From Halovibrio salipaludis (GTDB taxonomy: Bacteria > Pseudomonadota > Gammaproteobacteria > Pseudomonadales > Oleiphilaceae), in the NCBI RefSeq assembly GCF_002286965.1, contig NZ_NSKD01000005.1, positions 62,001-126,000 on the forward strand: a stretch of 64,000 bases of DNA. The letters are read 5' to 3'. How positions within the stretch are numbered: the first letter of the stretch is position 1; each line of letters opens with the position of its first letter. The notes beneath the pieces were generated by a model. The model saw only the letters and a program-made list of their open reading frames with translations. It did no database searches and was not told the origin of the DNA. Below, in pieces: positions 28,962-38,525 of this stretch. The position numbers were made by a program, and so were the translations under genes.

Positions 28962-29908
28962 CGCTCCAGGGTGCCGGCGGCGAAGTCCCGCAGGTTGTCG
29001 GCGCTCTGCTGCACCATGCGCTGCCGCGCTTCCTGGCTCGCCCAGGCACAGTGTGGCGTCACCAGGAGATTGGGGATATCGTCGGCAAGCAGGGGGTTGC
29101 CGTCCACCGGCGGTTCCTGTGTCAGGACGTCCACGCCGGCGCCGGCGATATCGCCCTGTCTGAGGGCATCCGCCAGCGCCTGCTCGTTAACGATACCGCC
29201 CCGGGAGGTATTCACCAGCAGTGCGGACTCCTTCATGGTCCTGAGAGCCTGCGCATCGATCAGATCCCGGGTGTCATCGCTCAGGAGGCAGTGCACGGAC
29301 AGCACATCCGCGACAGGGAGCAGCCTCTCCAGCGACTGCCGGGGGAAACCATCCACTTCCCCTTCCGGCTGCCCGGGTCTGGCCGCGATCCGCACATCCA
29401 TACCAAAGGCCTGCCCCAGCCGGGCCACGCCCTGCCCCAGATCGCCGTACCCGAGCACCACCAGGGTCCTGCCCTCCAGCTCAATGATGGGATGATCCAT
29501 GCGACAGAACATGGGGCTCTGCTGCCAACAGCCTGCGCGTACATCCTGGACGTAATCCACCAGGCGGTTGGCCAGGGCCAGGATCAGGGAGAACGTATGC
29601 TGGACCAGTACGGGCCGGGCGTAACGGATGGCGTTGACCACGCGGATGCCCCTGGCCCCGGCCGCTTCCAGGTCGATGTTATTGACCCCTGTGGCGGTGA
29701 CGACCACGACACGGAGATCCGGCGCCGCCGCGAAATGCTCATCCCTGAGAACCACTTTGTTCGTGACCACGGCTTCGGCATCCGCGATGCGCTCGGCCAC
29801 CTGTTCGGGGGCACTGGTTCCATAAAGGGTCAGGTCCGCGGCGGCCTGCATCGGGCCCAGGTCCACGTCCGAGCCAAGGGTATCGGCATCCAGGAAAACG
29901 GCTTTCAC
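28949..29908 (-). CDS. D-2-hydroxyacid dehydrogenase, glycerate dehydrogenase/hydroxypyruvate reductase-like
   Basis: NAD(P)H-dependent enzyme of 319 residues that interconverts 2-keto and D-2-hydroxy acids; the C-terminal TPHCAWASQEARQRM is typical of HprA-type glycerate dehydrogenases. Catalytic residues visible are the arginine in NTSRGGIV, the glutamate of the VLTQEPP segment and the histidine in TPHCAW. The Rossmann motif is GYGDLGQGVA. There is no ATG at the family start; GTG at 29908 behind AGGAGG (10-base spacer) fits best, although the frame is open to 29980. It could serve serine-cycle or photorespiratory-type glycerate metabolism. Confidence 0.88.
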   Translation of the reverse strand: MKAVFLDADTLGSDVDLGPMQAAADLTLYGTSAPEQVAERIADAEAVVTNKVVLRDEHFAAAPDLRVVVVTATGVNNIDLEAAGARGIRVVNAIRYARPVLVQHTFSLILALANRLVDYVQDVRAGCWQQSPMFCRMDHPIIELEGRTLVVLGYGDLGQGVARLGQAFGMDVRIAARPGQPEGEVDGFPRQSLERLLPVADVLSVHCLLSDDTRDLIDAQALRTMKESALLVNTSRGGIVNEQALADALRQGDIAGAGVDVLTQEPPVDGNPLLADDIPNLLVTPHCAWASQEARQRMVQQSADNLRDFAAGTLERWVV

Positions 29909-29988
29909 GGTGATGATTCCTCCTGATCGGGTACAGCGATGACAGGGCGTTATTGTCACCGCTGGCCCCGGTTGAGGCAATCAGCCGA

Positions 29989-31194
29989 TCACCGCAGCTC
30001 ACTGGAACTCAATCCCAGAAGGCGCCGGGCAATGATCAGGTTCTGGATCTGCTGGGTGCCTTCAAAGATGTCCAGGATCTTGGAGTCCCGGGCCCATTTC
30101 TCCAGCAGCTCCTCCTCGCTGTAGCCCAGGGTGCCCGCCAGCTCGGCGCAGCGCAGGGTGATCCAGTTACCCACGCGCCCGGCCTTGGCCTTGCACATGG
30201 AGGCCTGAACCGAATTGGGCTGATGGTTGTCCGCCATCCAGGCGGCACGCACGGTCAGCCAGTAGGCGGACTCCCACTCCGCCTCCATGCGGTAGATCTC
30301 GGCCTCAACGGCGGAGCCATTGTCCACGGGCTGGTCGTAATCCAGGTTCACGTGATCGGCGAGGAGTTCCTTCAACCGTTCCAGCGCGGCACGGCCACAA
30401 CCCACCGCCATGGCCGCCACCAGGGGGCGGGTGTTGTCGAAGGTCTGCATGGCACCGGCAAAGCCCTTGCTGGTGTCGATCTCGGGGCTCCCGAGCAGGT
30501 TCTCCGCCGGTACCCGACAATCCTGGAAGTGGATGGCGGCGGTGTCCGAGGCCCGGATGCCCAGCTTTTTCTCAAGCCGGGCCAGTTCCATCCCGGGCGT
30601 GCCCCACTCCACCACGAAGGACTTGATGGCCGCCTTGCCCATGGACGGATCCAGGGTGGCCCAGACCACCACGCAGTCCGCGCGTTCACCGGCGGTGACG
30701 TAGATCTTTTCGCCGTTGAGGACATACTCGTCGCCCTCGCGGCGGGCCGTGGTGCGGATGGCACCGGAATCCGAGCCACAGCCGGGTTCGGTGATCGCCA
30801 TGGCCGCCCATTTGCCGTCAAAACGCTGCTTCTGCTCGTCCGTGGCCACAGCGGAAATGGCGGCGTTGCCCAGCCCCTGGCGCGGCAGCGAGAGCATCAG
30901 GGCCACATCGCCGTAGCACAGTTCCATGGCGCCCAGGCAGACGCCCATGTTGGAGCCGTTACGCACGCCTTCGGCGCCAGCCTCGCCATTGGCCCCGGTG
31001 GTCGCGGCGCCGGCCGAGTTGGAAGGATCACCCTCGTTGAACCCATCCAGGATCGAAGCCAGCATATCCAGCTCCCTCGGGCGCTCATGCTCATGCCGAT
31101 CGTAATAGCGTGAAATGGGCCGGAAGGTGCCCGCAGCGACCTGGTGGGCATTGTTGACCAGTGAACGGAATTTCTTCGGGATTTCCAGGTTCAT
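29989..31194 (-). CDS. Acyl-CoA dehydrogenase (catalytic partner of an adjacent pair)
   Basis: FAD enzyme of 401 residues that makes trans-2-enoyl-CoA in beta-oxidation. The FAD/substrate signatures AITEPGCGSDS and YVLNGEKIYVT are present, and near the C-terminus the segment IFEGTQQIQNLIIAR keeps the catalytic glutamate E378 in the position of medium-chain acyl-CoA dehydrogenase E376. GGGAGGG before the ATG supports the start at 31194. It is 13 bases downstream of a second dehydrogenase gene that lacks this glutamate, so the two may form a heteromeric enzyme. Chain-length preference cannot be read from sequence. Confidence 0.93.
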   Translation of the reverse strand: MNLEIPKKFRSLVNNAHQVAAGTFRPISRYYDRHEHERPRELDMLASILDGFNEGDPSNSAGAATTGANGEAGAEGVRNGSNMGVCLGAMELCYGDVALMLSLPRQGLGNAAISAVATDEQKQRFDGKWAAMAITEPGCGSDSGAIRTTARREGDEYVLNGEKIYVTAGERADCVVVWATLDPSMGKAAIKSFVVEWGTPGMELARLEKKLGIRASDTAAIHFQDCRVPAENLLGSPEIDTSKGFAGAMQTFDNTRPLVAAMAVGCGRAALERLKELLADHVNLDYDQPVDNGSAVEAEIYRMEAEWESAYWLTVRAAWMADNHQPNSVQASMCKAKAGRVGNWITLRCAELAGTLGYSEEELLEKWARDSKILDIFEGTQQIQNLIIARRLLGLSSSELR

Positions 31195-31207
31195 GCCATG
31201 CCCTCCC

Positions 31208-32515
31208 TTAAAGATGCAGGCCGCCGAAGGCGATACCGGTGGCCCGCAGGTCCCGGTACCAGCGTTCTACGGGGTATTCGTGGGTGTAACCGTGGCCGCC
31301 CAGGACCTGTACACCGTTGGTGCCGATGCCCATGGCCTTATCCTTGACCAGGGTCCGCGCCAGGTGCGCCTCACGCCGGAAGGGCAGGCCCTGCTCGGCG
31401 CGGCAGACAGCGCGCCAGGTGAGCATGCGCATGGCATCCAGCTCGATGGCCATGTCCGAGATCAGGAAGGCCACGCCCTGGCGGTGACTGATCGGCTCGC
31501 CGAAGGCGGTACGTTCATTCGCGTAGGGGATCACGTAGTCCAGCATCGCCTGACTGGTGCCGATGGCCAGGCTGCACCACGCCAGGGTGCCCAGGTCCAC
31601 GAAGGCGCGGTAATCGAAGTCGCCGGCACCCAACCGGTTGTCCGCAGGCACCTTCACGCCATCCAGCACCAGGCGCCCCTGACCACTGGCGCGAATGCCC
31701 ATCGCCGGGTCCGCCGCCACGCTCAGGCCCTCGCTGCCGCCTTCCACAATGAACACGCCGGGCCCGTCATCCGTCATCGCGGCCACCAGGAAGAGCTCCG
31801 CCTGCGCCGCCAGCGGCACCAGGCTCTTGGTGCCTTTGAGCACGTAGTGATCGCCCCGGCGGCTGGCGGTGCAGGCCGGGCGCAACGGATCGAACAGGGG
31901 GGCGGGTTCGGAAACTGCGATGGTGGCCACCGGCGGGTGGTCGCCGGCGAATTCCACCAGGTAGGTCCCCTGCTGGTGGGCACTCCCCCACTGGGTGAGC
32001 GCATTCGCCACGGAAACAGGCGCGAGGATGGCAATGGCCTGCCCCATGTCCCCGTGCGCCAGGTCTTCCGCCACCAGCATTGAGGTGACCGGGGAACGTT
32101 CCGTGGCCGCACCCCCCAGCGCCTCCGGCACGGCAAAGAGCGTCAGACCGAGTTCGGAGGCCTGCTCCAGGGTTCCGGCCGCTATGCCCTGCTCCGCGTC
32201 CCCGGCTTCCCCGCGCTCCCGGAGCACCTCGCGGGCGAATTCCTGCACGCTTTCACGGATCATGCGCTGCTCGTCCGTGATGTTCAGATCGAACAGGTCA
32301 CGGGTCTCGCCGGGGGCCTGCAGGCGCTGGGGGCGTTTGAGGGGATTGAGGTTGCGGAACTGGCGGGCGCTGGTGCTGATCGCACTGAAGCTGGAACGAC
32401 TCAGGTAATAGCTGATGTTCTCAGCAGTGCGCCGTACTCCCAGGCGGTCAAGCACCCCTGAACCAGCCAGATGGTTGAGCGCGCTCAGGGCGTATCCCAT
32501 TGCATCGCGGGCCAT
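31208..32515 (-). CDS. Acyl-CoA dehydrogenase-like protein lacking the catalytic glutamate
   Basis: 435-residue acyl-CoA dehydrogenase homologue with an extra N-terminal segment of about 75 residues before the usual start (DLNITDEQRMIRESV). The middle and C-terminal domains are recognisable (YVLKGTKSLVPLAA, NERTAFGEPISHRQGVAF, GGHGYTHEYPVERWYRDLRA). At the C-terminal catalytic position, where relatives have YEGT, this protein has TGIA. At the alternative helix-G position used by isovaleryl- and long-chain enzymes it has glycine in VDLGTLAW. No usual catalytic base is therefore visible. It is co-transcribed with the catalytic partner 13 bases downstream. GAGGAGAGG precedes the ATG. Confidence 0.88.
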   Translation of the reverse strand: MARDAMGYALSALNHLAGSGVLDRLGVRRTAENISYYLSRSSFSAISTSARQFRNLNPLKRPQRLQAPGETRDLFDLNITDEQRMIRESVQEFAREVLRERGEAGDAEQGIAAGTLEQASELGLTLFAVPEALGGAATERSPVTSMLVAEDLAHGDMGQAIAILAPVSVANALTQWGSAHQQGTYLVEFAGDHPPVATIAVSEPAPLFDPLRPACTASRRGDHYVLKGTKSLVPLAAQAELFLVAAMTDDGPGVFIVEGGSEGLSVAADPAMGIRASGQGRLVLDGVKVPADNRLGAGDFDYRAFVDLGTLAWCSLAIGTSQAMLDYVIPYANERTAFGEPISHRQGVAFLISDMAIELDAMRMLTWRAVCRAEQGLPFRREAHLARTLVKDKAMGIGTNGVQVLGGHGYTHEYPVERWYRDLRATGIAFGGLHL

Positions 32516-32681
32516 GAGCCTCTCCTCGGATTGTGACTGATAGTCCGATTATGACGAATCTGGCGCCATTGCCATTGACCATAATGCCGGTACGGACTGC
32601 TAACGGTGCAGCTATCCAACCGGATTCATACGGTGAAATGTGGATGATTCATCAATTCCAGCCCCGAACTGGATGAGAGGA

Positions 32682-32709
32682 TTGACCGGAAAAACAGGCA
32701 TGCCATGAT
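32682..32709 (+). promoter_or_regulatory. Candidate sigma-70 promoter for the outer-membrane barrel gene
   Basis: TTGACC (32682-32687) and CATGAT (32704-32709) are separated by 16 bases, giving a transcript start about 38 bases before the ATG at 32754. The -35 matches 5 of 6 consensus bases and the -10 matches 4 of 6. Confidence 0.35.
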
Positions 32710-32753
32710 CCAGCCTCAATGGAAAACCAATGGGCTTCAGGGACACAACTTCA

Positions 32754-33308
32754 ATGAAACGCATCATTATTTTGGGGGCACTGCTTCTCGTTACTTCTCC
32801 GTTTGCCGTAGCCGGGCCGCAACGCCCCATCGATCAGGGTACAACCTTTCTTGGAGCCCAGTACGCCCGCCTGACGTTCTCTTCCGACCGGCTGATCACT
32901 TCAGCAACCCCCTCGATGATCACCCTGAGGGGTGGCGTTTTCGTACTGGACTATATTGCCGTTGAAGCCCGCTACGGCACGGGTATTGAGAATGAGAGCG
33001 CACTGGCGCCGGATGGTGAGCTGGTCAACACCAAGGTGCAGCATTTTGGTAGCACGTACATGACCGCCCATGCGCCGATAGGCAGCCGATCCTCGTTCTA
33101 CATCTTCGGCGGGTTCAGTGAGTTCAAGGCCCGCTTTGAGCGCCCGGATTCCACGTTGAATAAAAGCGAATTTTCCGGTTCCTATGGCGCTGGGTTCCAG
33201 ATCAATTTCAGCCGCGCCGCTGGGCTGAATATCGAATACAATCGTTTTCTGGAAAAACAGGGACACCGGCTGTACGGTTTTTCCATCGGAACCCAGCTCT
33301 ATTTCTGA
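32754..33308 (+). CDS. Small outer-membrane beta-barrel protein
   Basis: 184-residue exported protein with a signal peptide (MKRIIILGALL..., cleavage after AVAG or AVA, about residue 20) and alternating polar/apolar strands ending in the C-terminal phenylalanine of TQLYF, the signal for BAM-dependent insertion. Size and the final strands (GAGFQINFSRAAGLNIEY) fit an eight-stranded OmpX/OprF-N-like barrel. No ligand or function is apparent. The frame starts at 32730, but only the ATG at 32754 gives a proper signal peptide. It converges on the ABC permease gene. Confidence 0.75.
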   Translation: MKRIIILGALLLVTSPFAVAGPQRPIDQGTTFLGAQYARLTFSSDRLITSATPSMITLRGGVFVLDYIAVEARYGTGIENESALAPDGELVNTKVQHFGSTYMTAHAPIGSRSSFYIFGGFSEFKARFERPDSTLNKSEFSGSYGAGFQINFSRAAGLNIEYNRFLEKQGHRLYGFSIGTQLYF

Positions 33309-33327
33309 GCCAGAGCGCATCCCCTGC

Positions 33328-34085
33328 TCAGGATTTGAGACGATACCCCGTGCGGAAGATCCACCAGACCAGCGTCAGGCACAGGAGCATGAAGAAGAAG
33401 GTCATGCCGAGGCTGACCAGCAACGGGACATCCGAGACTTCATAGAAGCTCCAGCGGAAGCCACTGACGAGGTAGACCACGGGGTTGAACAGCGACACGG
33501 TCTGCCAGAACTCCGGCAGCACATCGAGGGAGTAGAAGGTTCCGCCGAGGAAGGTCAGCGGGATGACCAGCAGCAGGGGGACCACCTGGAGCTGCTCAAA
33601 ATCTTCCGCCCATATCCCGATGATGAAACCGAACAGGCTGAACGTGAAGGAGGTCAGCACCAGGAACGCCAGCATCAGGAAGGGGTGCGCAATGGGAACG
33701 TCCACGAACAGCTGGGCGGTGAAGAGGATGATCAGCCCCAGCACCAGGGATTTGGTCGCCGCCGCGCCCACATAGCCGACCACCACTTCCAGATAGGAAA
33801 CAGGGGCGGACAGCACCTCGTAGATGGTGCCGGTGAAGCGCGGGAAGAAAATACCAAAAGAGGCGTTGGTCACGCTCTGGGTCAGCAGCATGAGCATGAT
33901 CAGGCCGGGGACGATGAAGGCCCCGTAGGGAACGCCCTCCACCTCCTGCACCCGTGAGCCAATGGCCGCCCCGAACACCACGAAATAGAGCGAGGTGGTC
34001 ACGATCGGGGAAATGATCGACTGCAGCCAGGTGCGCAGGGCCCGGGCCAGTTCAAAATGGTAGATGGCGTACATGCCGCGCAGAT

Positions 34086-34089
<4 letters not shown>
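33328..34089 (-). CDS. ABC-2 type transporter permease
   Basis: Membrane component of an ABC exporter: 253 residues, six predicted helices and the ABC-2 signature around [23 protein letters not shown] and [20 protein letters not shown], close to YadH of E. coli. The substrate is unknown; relatives export lipids, polysaccharides or drugs. Its ATG overlaps the stop of the ATPase gene by 4 bases (ATGA). Together they make a complete half-size exporter. Confidence 0.92.
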
Positions 34090-35009
<920 letters not shown>

Positions 35010-35070
35010 GGGTCACCTCAATTGCTGGCAGCGGGGCAAAGGGTATCACACCCGTGCCGGGGCTGGCCCT

Positions 35071-36000
35071 TCAGGCGGGTTCATGGCCATTGGTGGGCGC
35101 CGCCCAGCGGGGATCGGCCGTAAACACCACATCCAGCACCAGTGACGGAACAATACGACGCAGGCGCCCGTCCAGATCGGTGCGGATACGGTCCTGCTGG
35201 CCCAGGGTTCCGTTGTCACTCGCCGCCGGAAGCACCACGTGCACCAGCAGGTAGAGAGTCCGGCCCGGGCGCACCATCCGCAGCGAAAAATCCTGTGCCC
35301 CCCATTCCCCCACCACGGCCTCCACCACATCATGCACCGGCTGACGCACATGCTTCGGCGGCGCCCGGTTGAGCAGTTCCTTGATGGCATCCGAAGCCAT
35401 CCGGAAAGGCGTACTCAGGCAGAACAGCACCACCACCGTGGCCACCATCAGAGGATCCACATAGGGGGTGATCACGGAAAAGCCCACCGCCTCCGCCAGC
35501 GGGATCAGGCAGAAGGCCAGCAGCACCGAGGCCGAGATCACCGTGTTGATCCACCAGTTGGCGAAGTCCGCCTCCACCAGTGGACTGGTGGTATGACGCC
35601 GGGCACGGCGCAGCAACACAAAGGTCATAATGCTGCTGGTGGTTGCGATCACCGAATAAAGGATGGCCAGACCAGCGACGATCTCCCGGCCACCGGAGAG
35701 CAGCACCAGCACGGAATCCCCCAGGGCCAGCAGGGAAATTCCCAGGATGAGCAGGCCTTTGGCAGCATTGACCAGGGACTCGAAGTAGGCATGGCCAAAG
35801 GGATATTTCTCATTGTCCGGCATGGCCAGCAAGCGGGCGACCCGAACACTGAGAAAGGCCATAACGCTGTAGATGAGATTGAAGAGCCCATCGAGCAGGA
35901 TCACCTGGGACCCCGTGATCACGGACAGGACCAGGCCGGTCACCCCGAGAAAGAGGGCCATCCCGGCCGAAAGCATCAATGCGTCTGTCTCGGTTCGCAT
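35071..36000 (-). CDS. Cation diffusion facilitator family transporter with non-canonical metal site
   Basis: 309-residue membrane protein with the CDF layout: six helices, PFGHAYFESL after TM2, and a cytoplasmic C-terminal domain of about 95 residues. CDF proteins normally export Zn, Mn, Fe or Co in exchange for protons. The canonical transport site (two Asp in TM2, His and Asp in TM5, as D45/D49/H153/D157 of E. coli YiiP) aligns here to D37, N41, N148 and N152, so three of the four ligands are asparagine. Transport of another ion, or loss of transport, should be considered. It is divergent from the diguanylate cyclase. Confidence 0.85.
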   Translation of the reverse strand: MRTETDALMLSAGMALFLGVTGLVLSVITGSQVILLDGLFNLIYSVMAFLSVRVARLLAMPDNEKYPFGHAYFESLVNAAKGLLILGISLLALGDSVLVLLSGGREIVAGLAILYSVIATTSSIMTFVLLRRARRHTTSPLVEADFANWWINTVISASVLLAFCLIPLAEAVGFSVITPYVDPLMVATVVVLFCLSTPFRMASDAIKELLNRAPPKHVRQPVHDVVEAVVGEWGAQDFSLRMVRPGRTLYLLVHVVLPAASDNGTLGQQDRIRTDLDGRLRRIVPSLVLDVVFTADPRWAAPTNGHEPA

Positions 36001-36062
36001 TCCAGAGCCATTACGGGTACTTGGTCAGTGCATTTTACCCGCTCACGGGCTATTGTAATCGC

Positions 36063-37097
36063 ATGATGCTGAAAAAACTTGGAAATCAGTACGGCAACAT
36101 CCGTAAGAGGCTGTCGGATGACTTCCGCCTGTCCATCATCATGATGTTCTGTATTCCCGCCGCACTCGCCATCGGCGGCTTCGGCGTCTACCGCTACCTT
36201 CAGGGTGACTGGCTGATGACCCTGGTGGACACCCTGCTGGTGGTGTTGCTGCTCAGTATCTCCGGTTTCGCCTGGATCACCGGCAATACAGTGCTCACCG
36301 GCATCGTGCTGGTGGTCTTTACCGGCATCGGCGTGCTCAGCGTGCTCTACCTGGCGGGGCTTGTCGGGCTTTTCTGGGCCTATGTGGACACCATTGCCAC
36401 CTTTTTCCTGTCACCGCCCGCCTTTGCCATCCCCAAGGTCCTGTTCATGGTCGGTGCCAGCGTGGCTCTGGGATCCGCCAGCGGACTGGGGCCACTGGCG
36501 CTGATCTCATTCGCGACCACCGTCTTCGTGGTCTCGATATTCGCATTTTCCTTCGCCCGCCGCTCCCGCGCCCAGGCGCGACTGCTGGAGGAACAGGCCA
36601 TCCGTGATCCACTGACCGGTGCCGGCAACCGGCGGGCCCTGGAAGAGGAGCTTTGCATCGCCATCGCAAGGGTCCAGCGGAGAGAATCCGGTGCTGGCCT
36701 TCTGATGCTGGACCTGGACCATTTCAAGGAGATCAACGACCGTTACGGCCATGCCAACGGCGATGAGGTGCTCCAGCGGTTCGCTGAGCTTGTACGCACC
36801 CATTCACGGCACGAGGACCGCCTGTTCCGGTTCGGAGGCGAGGAGTTCGTCCTGCTGCTCAATAATGTCCGGGATGAAAGCATGATCCTGGCCGCACGCC
36901 ATATCCAGCAGACCATACGGGACCAGCTCAGTACCCATGGCCAGCCGGTGACATGCTCCATTGGCGCTGCCCTGGCCGATCCCCAGGACGACTGGGAAAG
37001 CTGGCTTCACCGGGCGGACAATGCCGTCTACCAGGCCAAGACCAGCGGTCGGGACACCATTATTGTGGCGGATCATCTACCGGCAGAAAGGCGTTGA
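36063..37097 (+). CDS. Membrane-bound diguanylate cyclase (GGDEF)
   Basis: Makes cyclic di-GMP from GTP. The 344-residue protein has five or six hydrophobic helices in residues 25-180 (no extracellular domain), a short coil, then a GGDEF domain with the catalytic RFGGEEF (GGEEF 258-262) and the product-inhibition I-site RHED (249-252) at the correct 5-residue distance, plus LDLDHFKEINDRYGH. All catalytic residues are intact. The frame opens at 35979, overlapping the divergent transporter; the paired ATGs at 36063/36066 are more likely. No clear ribosome site is seen. The 3' end overlaps rsuA by 38 bases. Confidence 0.9.
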   Translation: MMLKKLGNQYGNIRKRLSDDFRLSIIMMFCIPAALAIGGFGVYRYLQGDWLMTLVDTLLVVLLLSISGFAWITGNTVLTGIVLVVFTGIGVLSVLYLAGLVGLFWAYVDTIATFFLSPPAFAIPKVLFMVGASVALGSASGLGPLALISFATTVFVVSIFAFSFARRSRAQARLLEEQAIRDPLTGAGNRRALEEELCIAIARVQRRESGAGLLMLDLDHFKEINDRYGHANGDEVLQRFAELVRTHSRHEDRLFRFGGEEFVLLLNNVRDESMILAARHIQQTIRDQLSTHGQPVTCSIGAALADPQDDWESWLHRADNAVYQAKTSGRDTIIVADHLPAERR

Positions 37098-37809
37098 CCT
37101 CGGCCTCGTTCAGGTCCCGGTAATCCCCCGGCTCCAGGTCCGGATCCAGATCGATGGGGCCAACCCGCTCACGATGCAGCCGGACCACTCGGTTACCCAC
37201 AGCGCCCATCATGCGCTTGATCTGGTGATAGCGCCCCTGGGTCAGGGTCAGCCGCAGTTCGGCCCTGCCAAGGCGCTCAATGTCATGAGCCACGGCGGCG
37301 GTATCCTCGCCCCTGAGCATGATGCCTTCTTCCAGGCTTGCCAGGGTTTCATCGTCGATGGGATCGGCAACCCAGACCCTGTAGGTCTTGGGGAACCCGT
37401 GGCGCGGCGAGGTGATGCGATGGCTCCACTCGCCGTCAGTGGTGAGCAGCAGCAGACCAGTGGTGTCCTTGTCCAGCCGCCCTACCGGGTGCAGTCCACG
37501 ACGCAGTTCCGGTTCCAGAAGATCCAGAACAGTGGGGTCGTAGTCGTCCTTCGTGGCACTCACCACGCCGGTTGGCTTGTTCAGCATCAGGTACCGTTCA
37601 CCGGATTCCCTTTCCAGCTGCTGATCGTCCAGGAAAATCGCTTCCTCAACGCCGATCCGGGACTGGGCTTTCAGCCCCTCGTTTTCACGGCCTTCGACCT
37701 CGATCCGACCAGCCTTGATCAGCTGCTTGGCTTCCTTACGGGTCATGCCGGTCAGCCGAGCAATCAGAAAATCGAGCCTGCGGCGCCGGCGTTTCTCAGG
37801 CTCCGTCAT
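37060..37809 (-). CDS. rsuA: 16S rRNA pseudouridine synthase, RsuA family
   Basis: Converts U516 of 16S rRNA to pseudouridine (family assignment). The 249 residues include an N-terminal S4-like RNA-binding domain (RRLDFLIARLTGMTRKEAK), the sequence YLMLNKPTGVVSA, and the catalytic motif GRLDKDTTGLLLLT with its aspartate. A C-terminal run LTLTQGRYHQIKRMMGAVGN is typical. The related RluE or RluB cannot be fully excluded. Its last 38 bases are antisense to the end of the diguanylate cyclase gene. Confidence 0.88.
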   Translation of the reverse strand: MTEPEKRRRRRLDFLIARLTGMTRKEAKQLIKAGRIEVEGRENEGLKAQSRIGVEEAIFLDDQQLERESGERYLMLNKPTGVVSATKDDYDPTVLDLLEPELRRGLHPVGRLDKDTTGLLLLTTDGEWSHRITSPRHGFPKTYRVWVADPIDDETLASLEEGIMLRGEDTAAVAHDIERLGRAELRLTLTQGRYHQIKRMMGAVGNRVVRLHRERVGPIDLDPDLEPGDYRDLNEAEVNAFLPVDDPPQ

Positions 37810-37934
37810 GGCAGCACTGCCTTCTGGGTTGATGCATGATTACGGGCGCGGAAACGTCATTCTACATGAATGCCCCATCCCCGATGAGGGTTCTGACAGC
37901 ATTTAAAACACGCTTGGCTAGGGGTATTACGCTA

Positions 37935-37962
37935 TTGTACTACCGCCTGCACACGCTACACT
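37935..37962 (+). promoter_or_regulatory. Candidate promoter for ectC
   Basis: TTGTAC (37935-37940) and TACACT (37957-37962), with a 16-base spacer, lie about 60 bases before the ectC start codon in the only sizeable gap upstream (37810-38022). It is a weak sigma-70-like match; osmotic control cannot be read from it. Confidence 0.35.
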
Positions 37963-38022
37963 CAGTGTTCGGGCCCATTACCAAGGCCTTTAACGATCAC
38001 AGAGTCAACAGGTGGGACAGAT

Positions 38023-38412
38023 ATGATTGTACGCGATATCAAGGACATCATCGGAACCGAGCGTGAGGTTGAGGGTCCGGGCTGGACCAGCCGCCGGATG
38101 CTGCTGAAAAAGGACGGCATGGGCTTCTCGTTCCACGAGACCATCATTCCCGCGGGTGCCGAACTCCACCTGTGGTACAAGTACCATCTGGAAGCGGTCT
38201 ACTGCGTTGCCGGTAACGGCAGCATCGAGGACCTGGCGACCGGCGAGACGCATCAGATCTACGATGGCGTCATGTACGCCCTGAACAACAACGACCGCCA
38301 CATCCTGCGCGGCGGCACCGAGGACATGCGCCTGATCTGTTCCTTCAACCCGCCGGTGACCGGCCGCGAAGTGCACGACAAGGATGGTGCCTACCTCCCG
38401 GACGATTCCTGA
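38023..38412 (+). CDS. ectC: L-ectoine synthase, solitary gene
   Basis: Cyclises N-gamma-acetyl-L-2,4-diaminobutyrate to ectoine, a compatible solute. The 129-residue cupin is the usual size: it starts [18 protein letters not shown] and carries the metal- and substrate-binding stretch [13 protein letters not shown] with its conserved Glu and Tyr residues, and [12 protein letters not shown]. The usual partners ectA and ectB are not next to it; it is flanked by rsuA and a GGDEF/EAL gene and has its own terminator, so it is a one-gene unit. GGTGGGA lies ahead of the ATG. ectAB may lie elsewhere, or the enzyme may use imported precursor. Confidence 0.95.
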   Translation: MIVRDIKDIIGTEREVEGPGWTSRRMLLKKDGMGFSFHETIIPAGAELHLWYKYHLEAVYCVAGNGSIEDLATGETHQIYDGVMYALNNNDRHILRGGTEDMRLICSFNPPVTGREVHDKDGAYLPDDS

Positions 38413-38425
38413 GCCCGGGATCCAT

Positions 38426-38460
38426 CCCGGTACCCATGACCCAGACGGGTACCGGGTTTT
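38426..38460 (+). terminator. Rho-independent terminator after ectC
   Basis: CCCGGTACCC (38426-38435) pairs perfectly with GGGTACCGGG (38447-38456) over 10 bp around an 11-base loop and is followed immediately by TTTT. It lies 13 bases after the ectC stop and separates it from the GGDEF/EAL gene. This is the clearest intrinsic terminator in the window. Confidence 0.85.
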
Positions 38461-38525
38461 GCAAAGATTGACACCTTGAGCTTTAATCAGAGCGCCCCAA
38501 TTCACCGGCAAGGACAGCTCTGATC

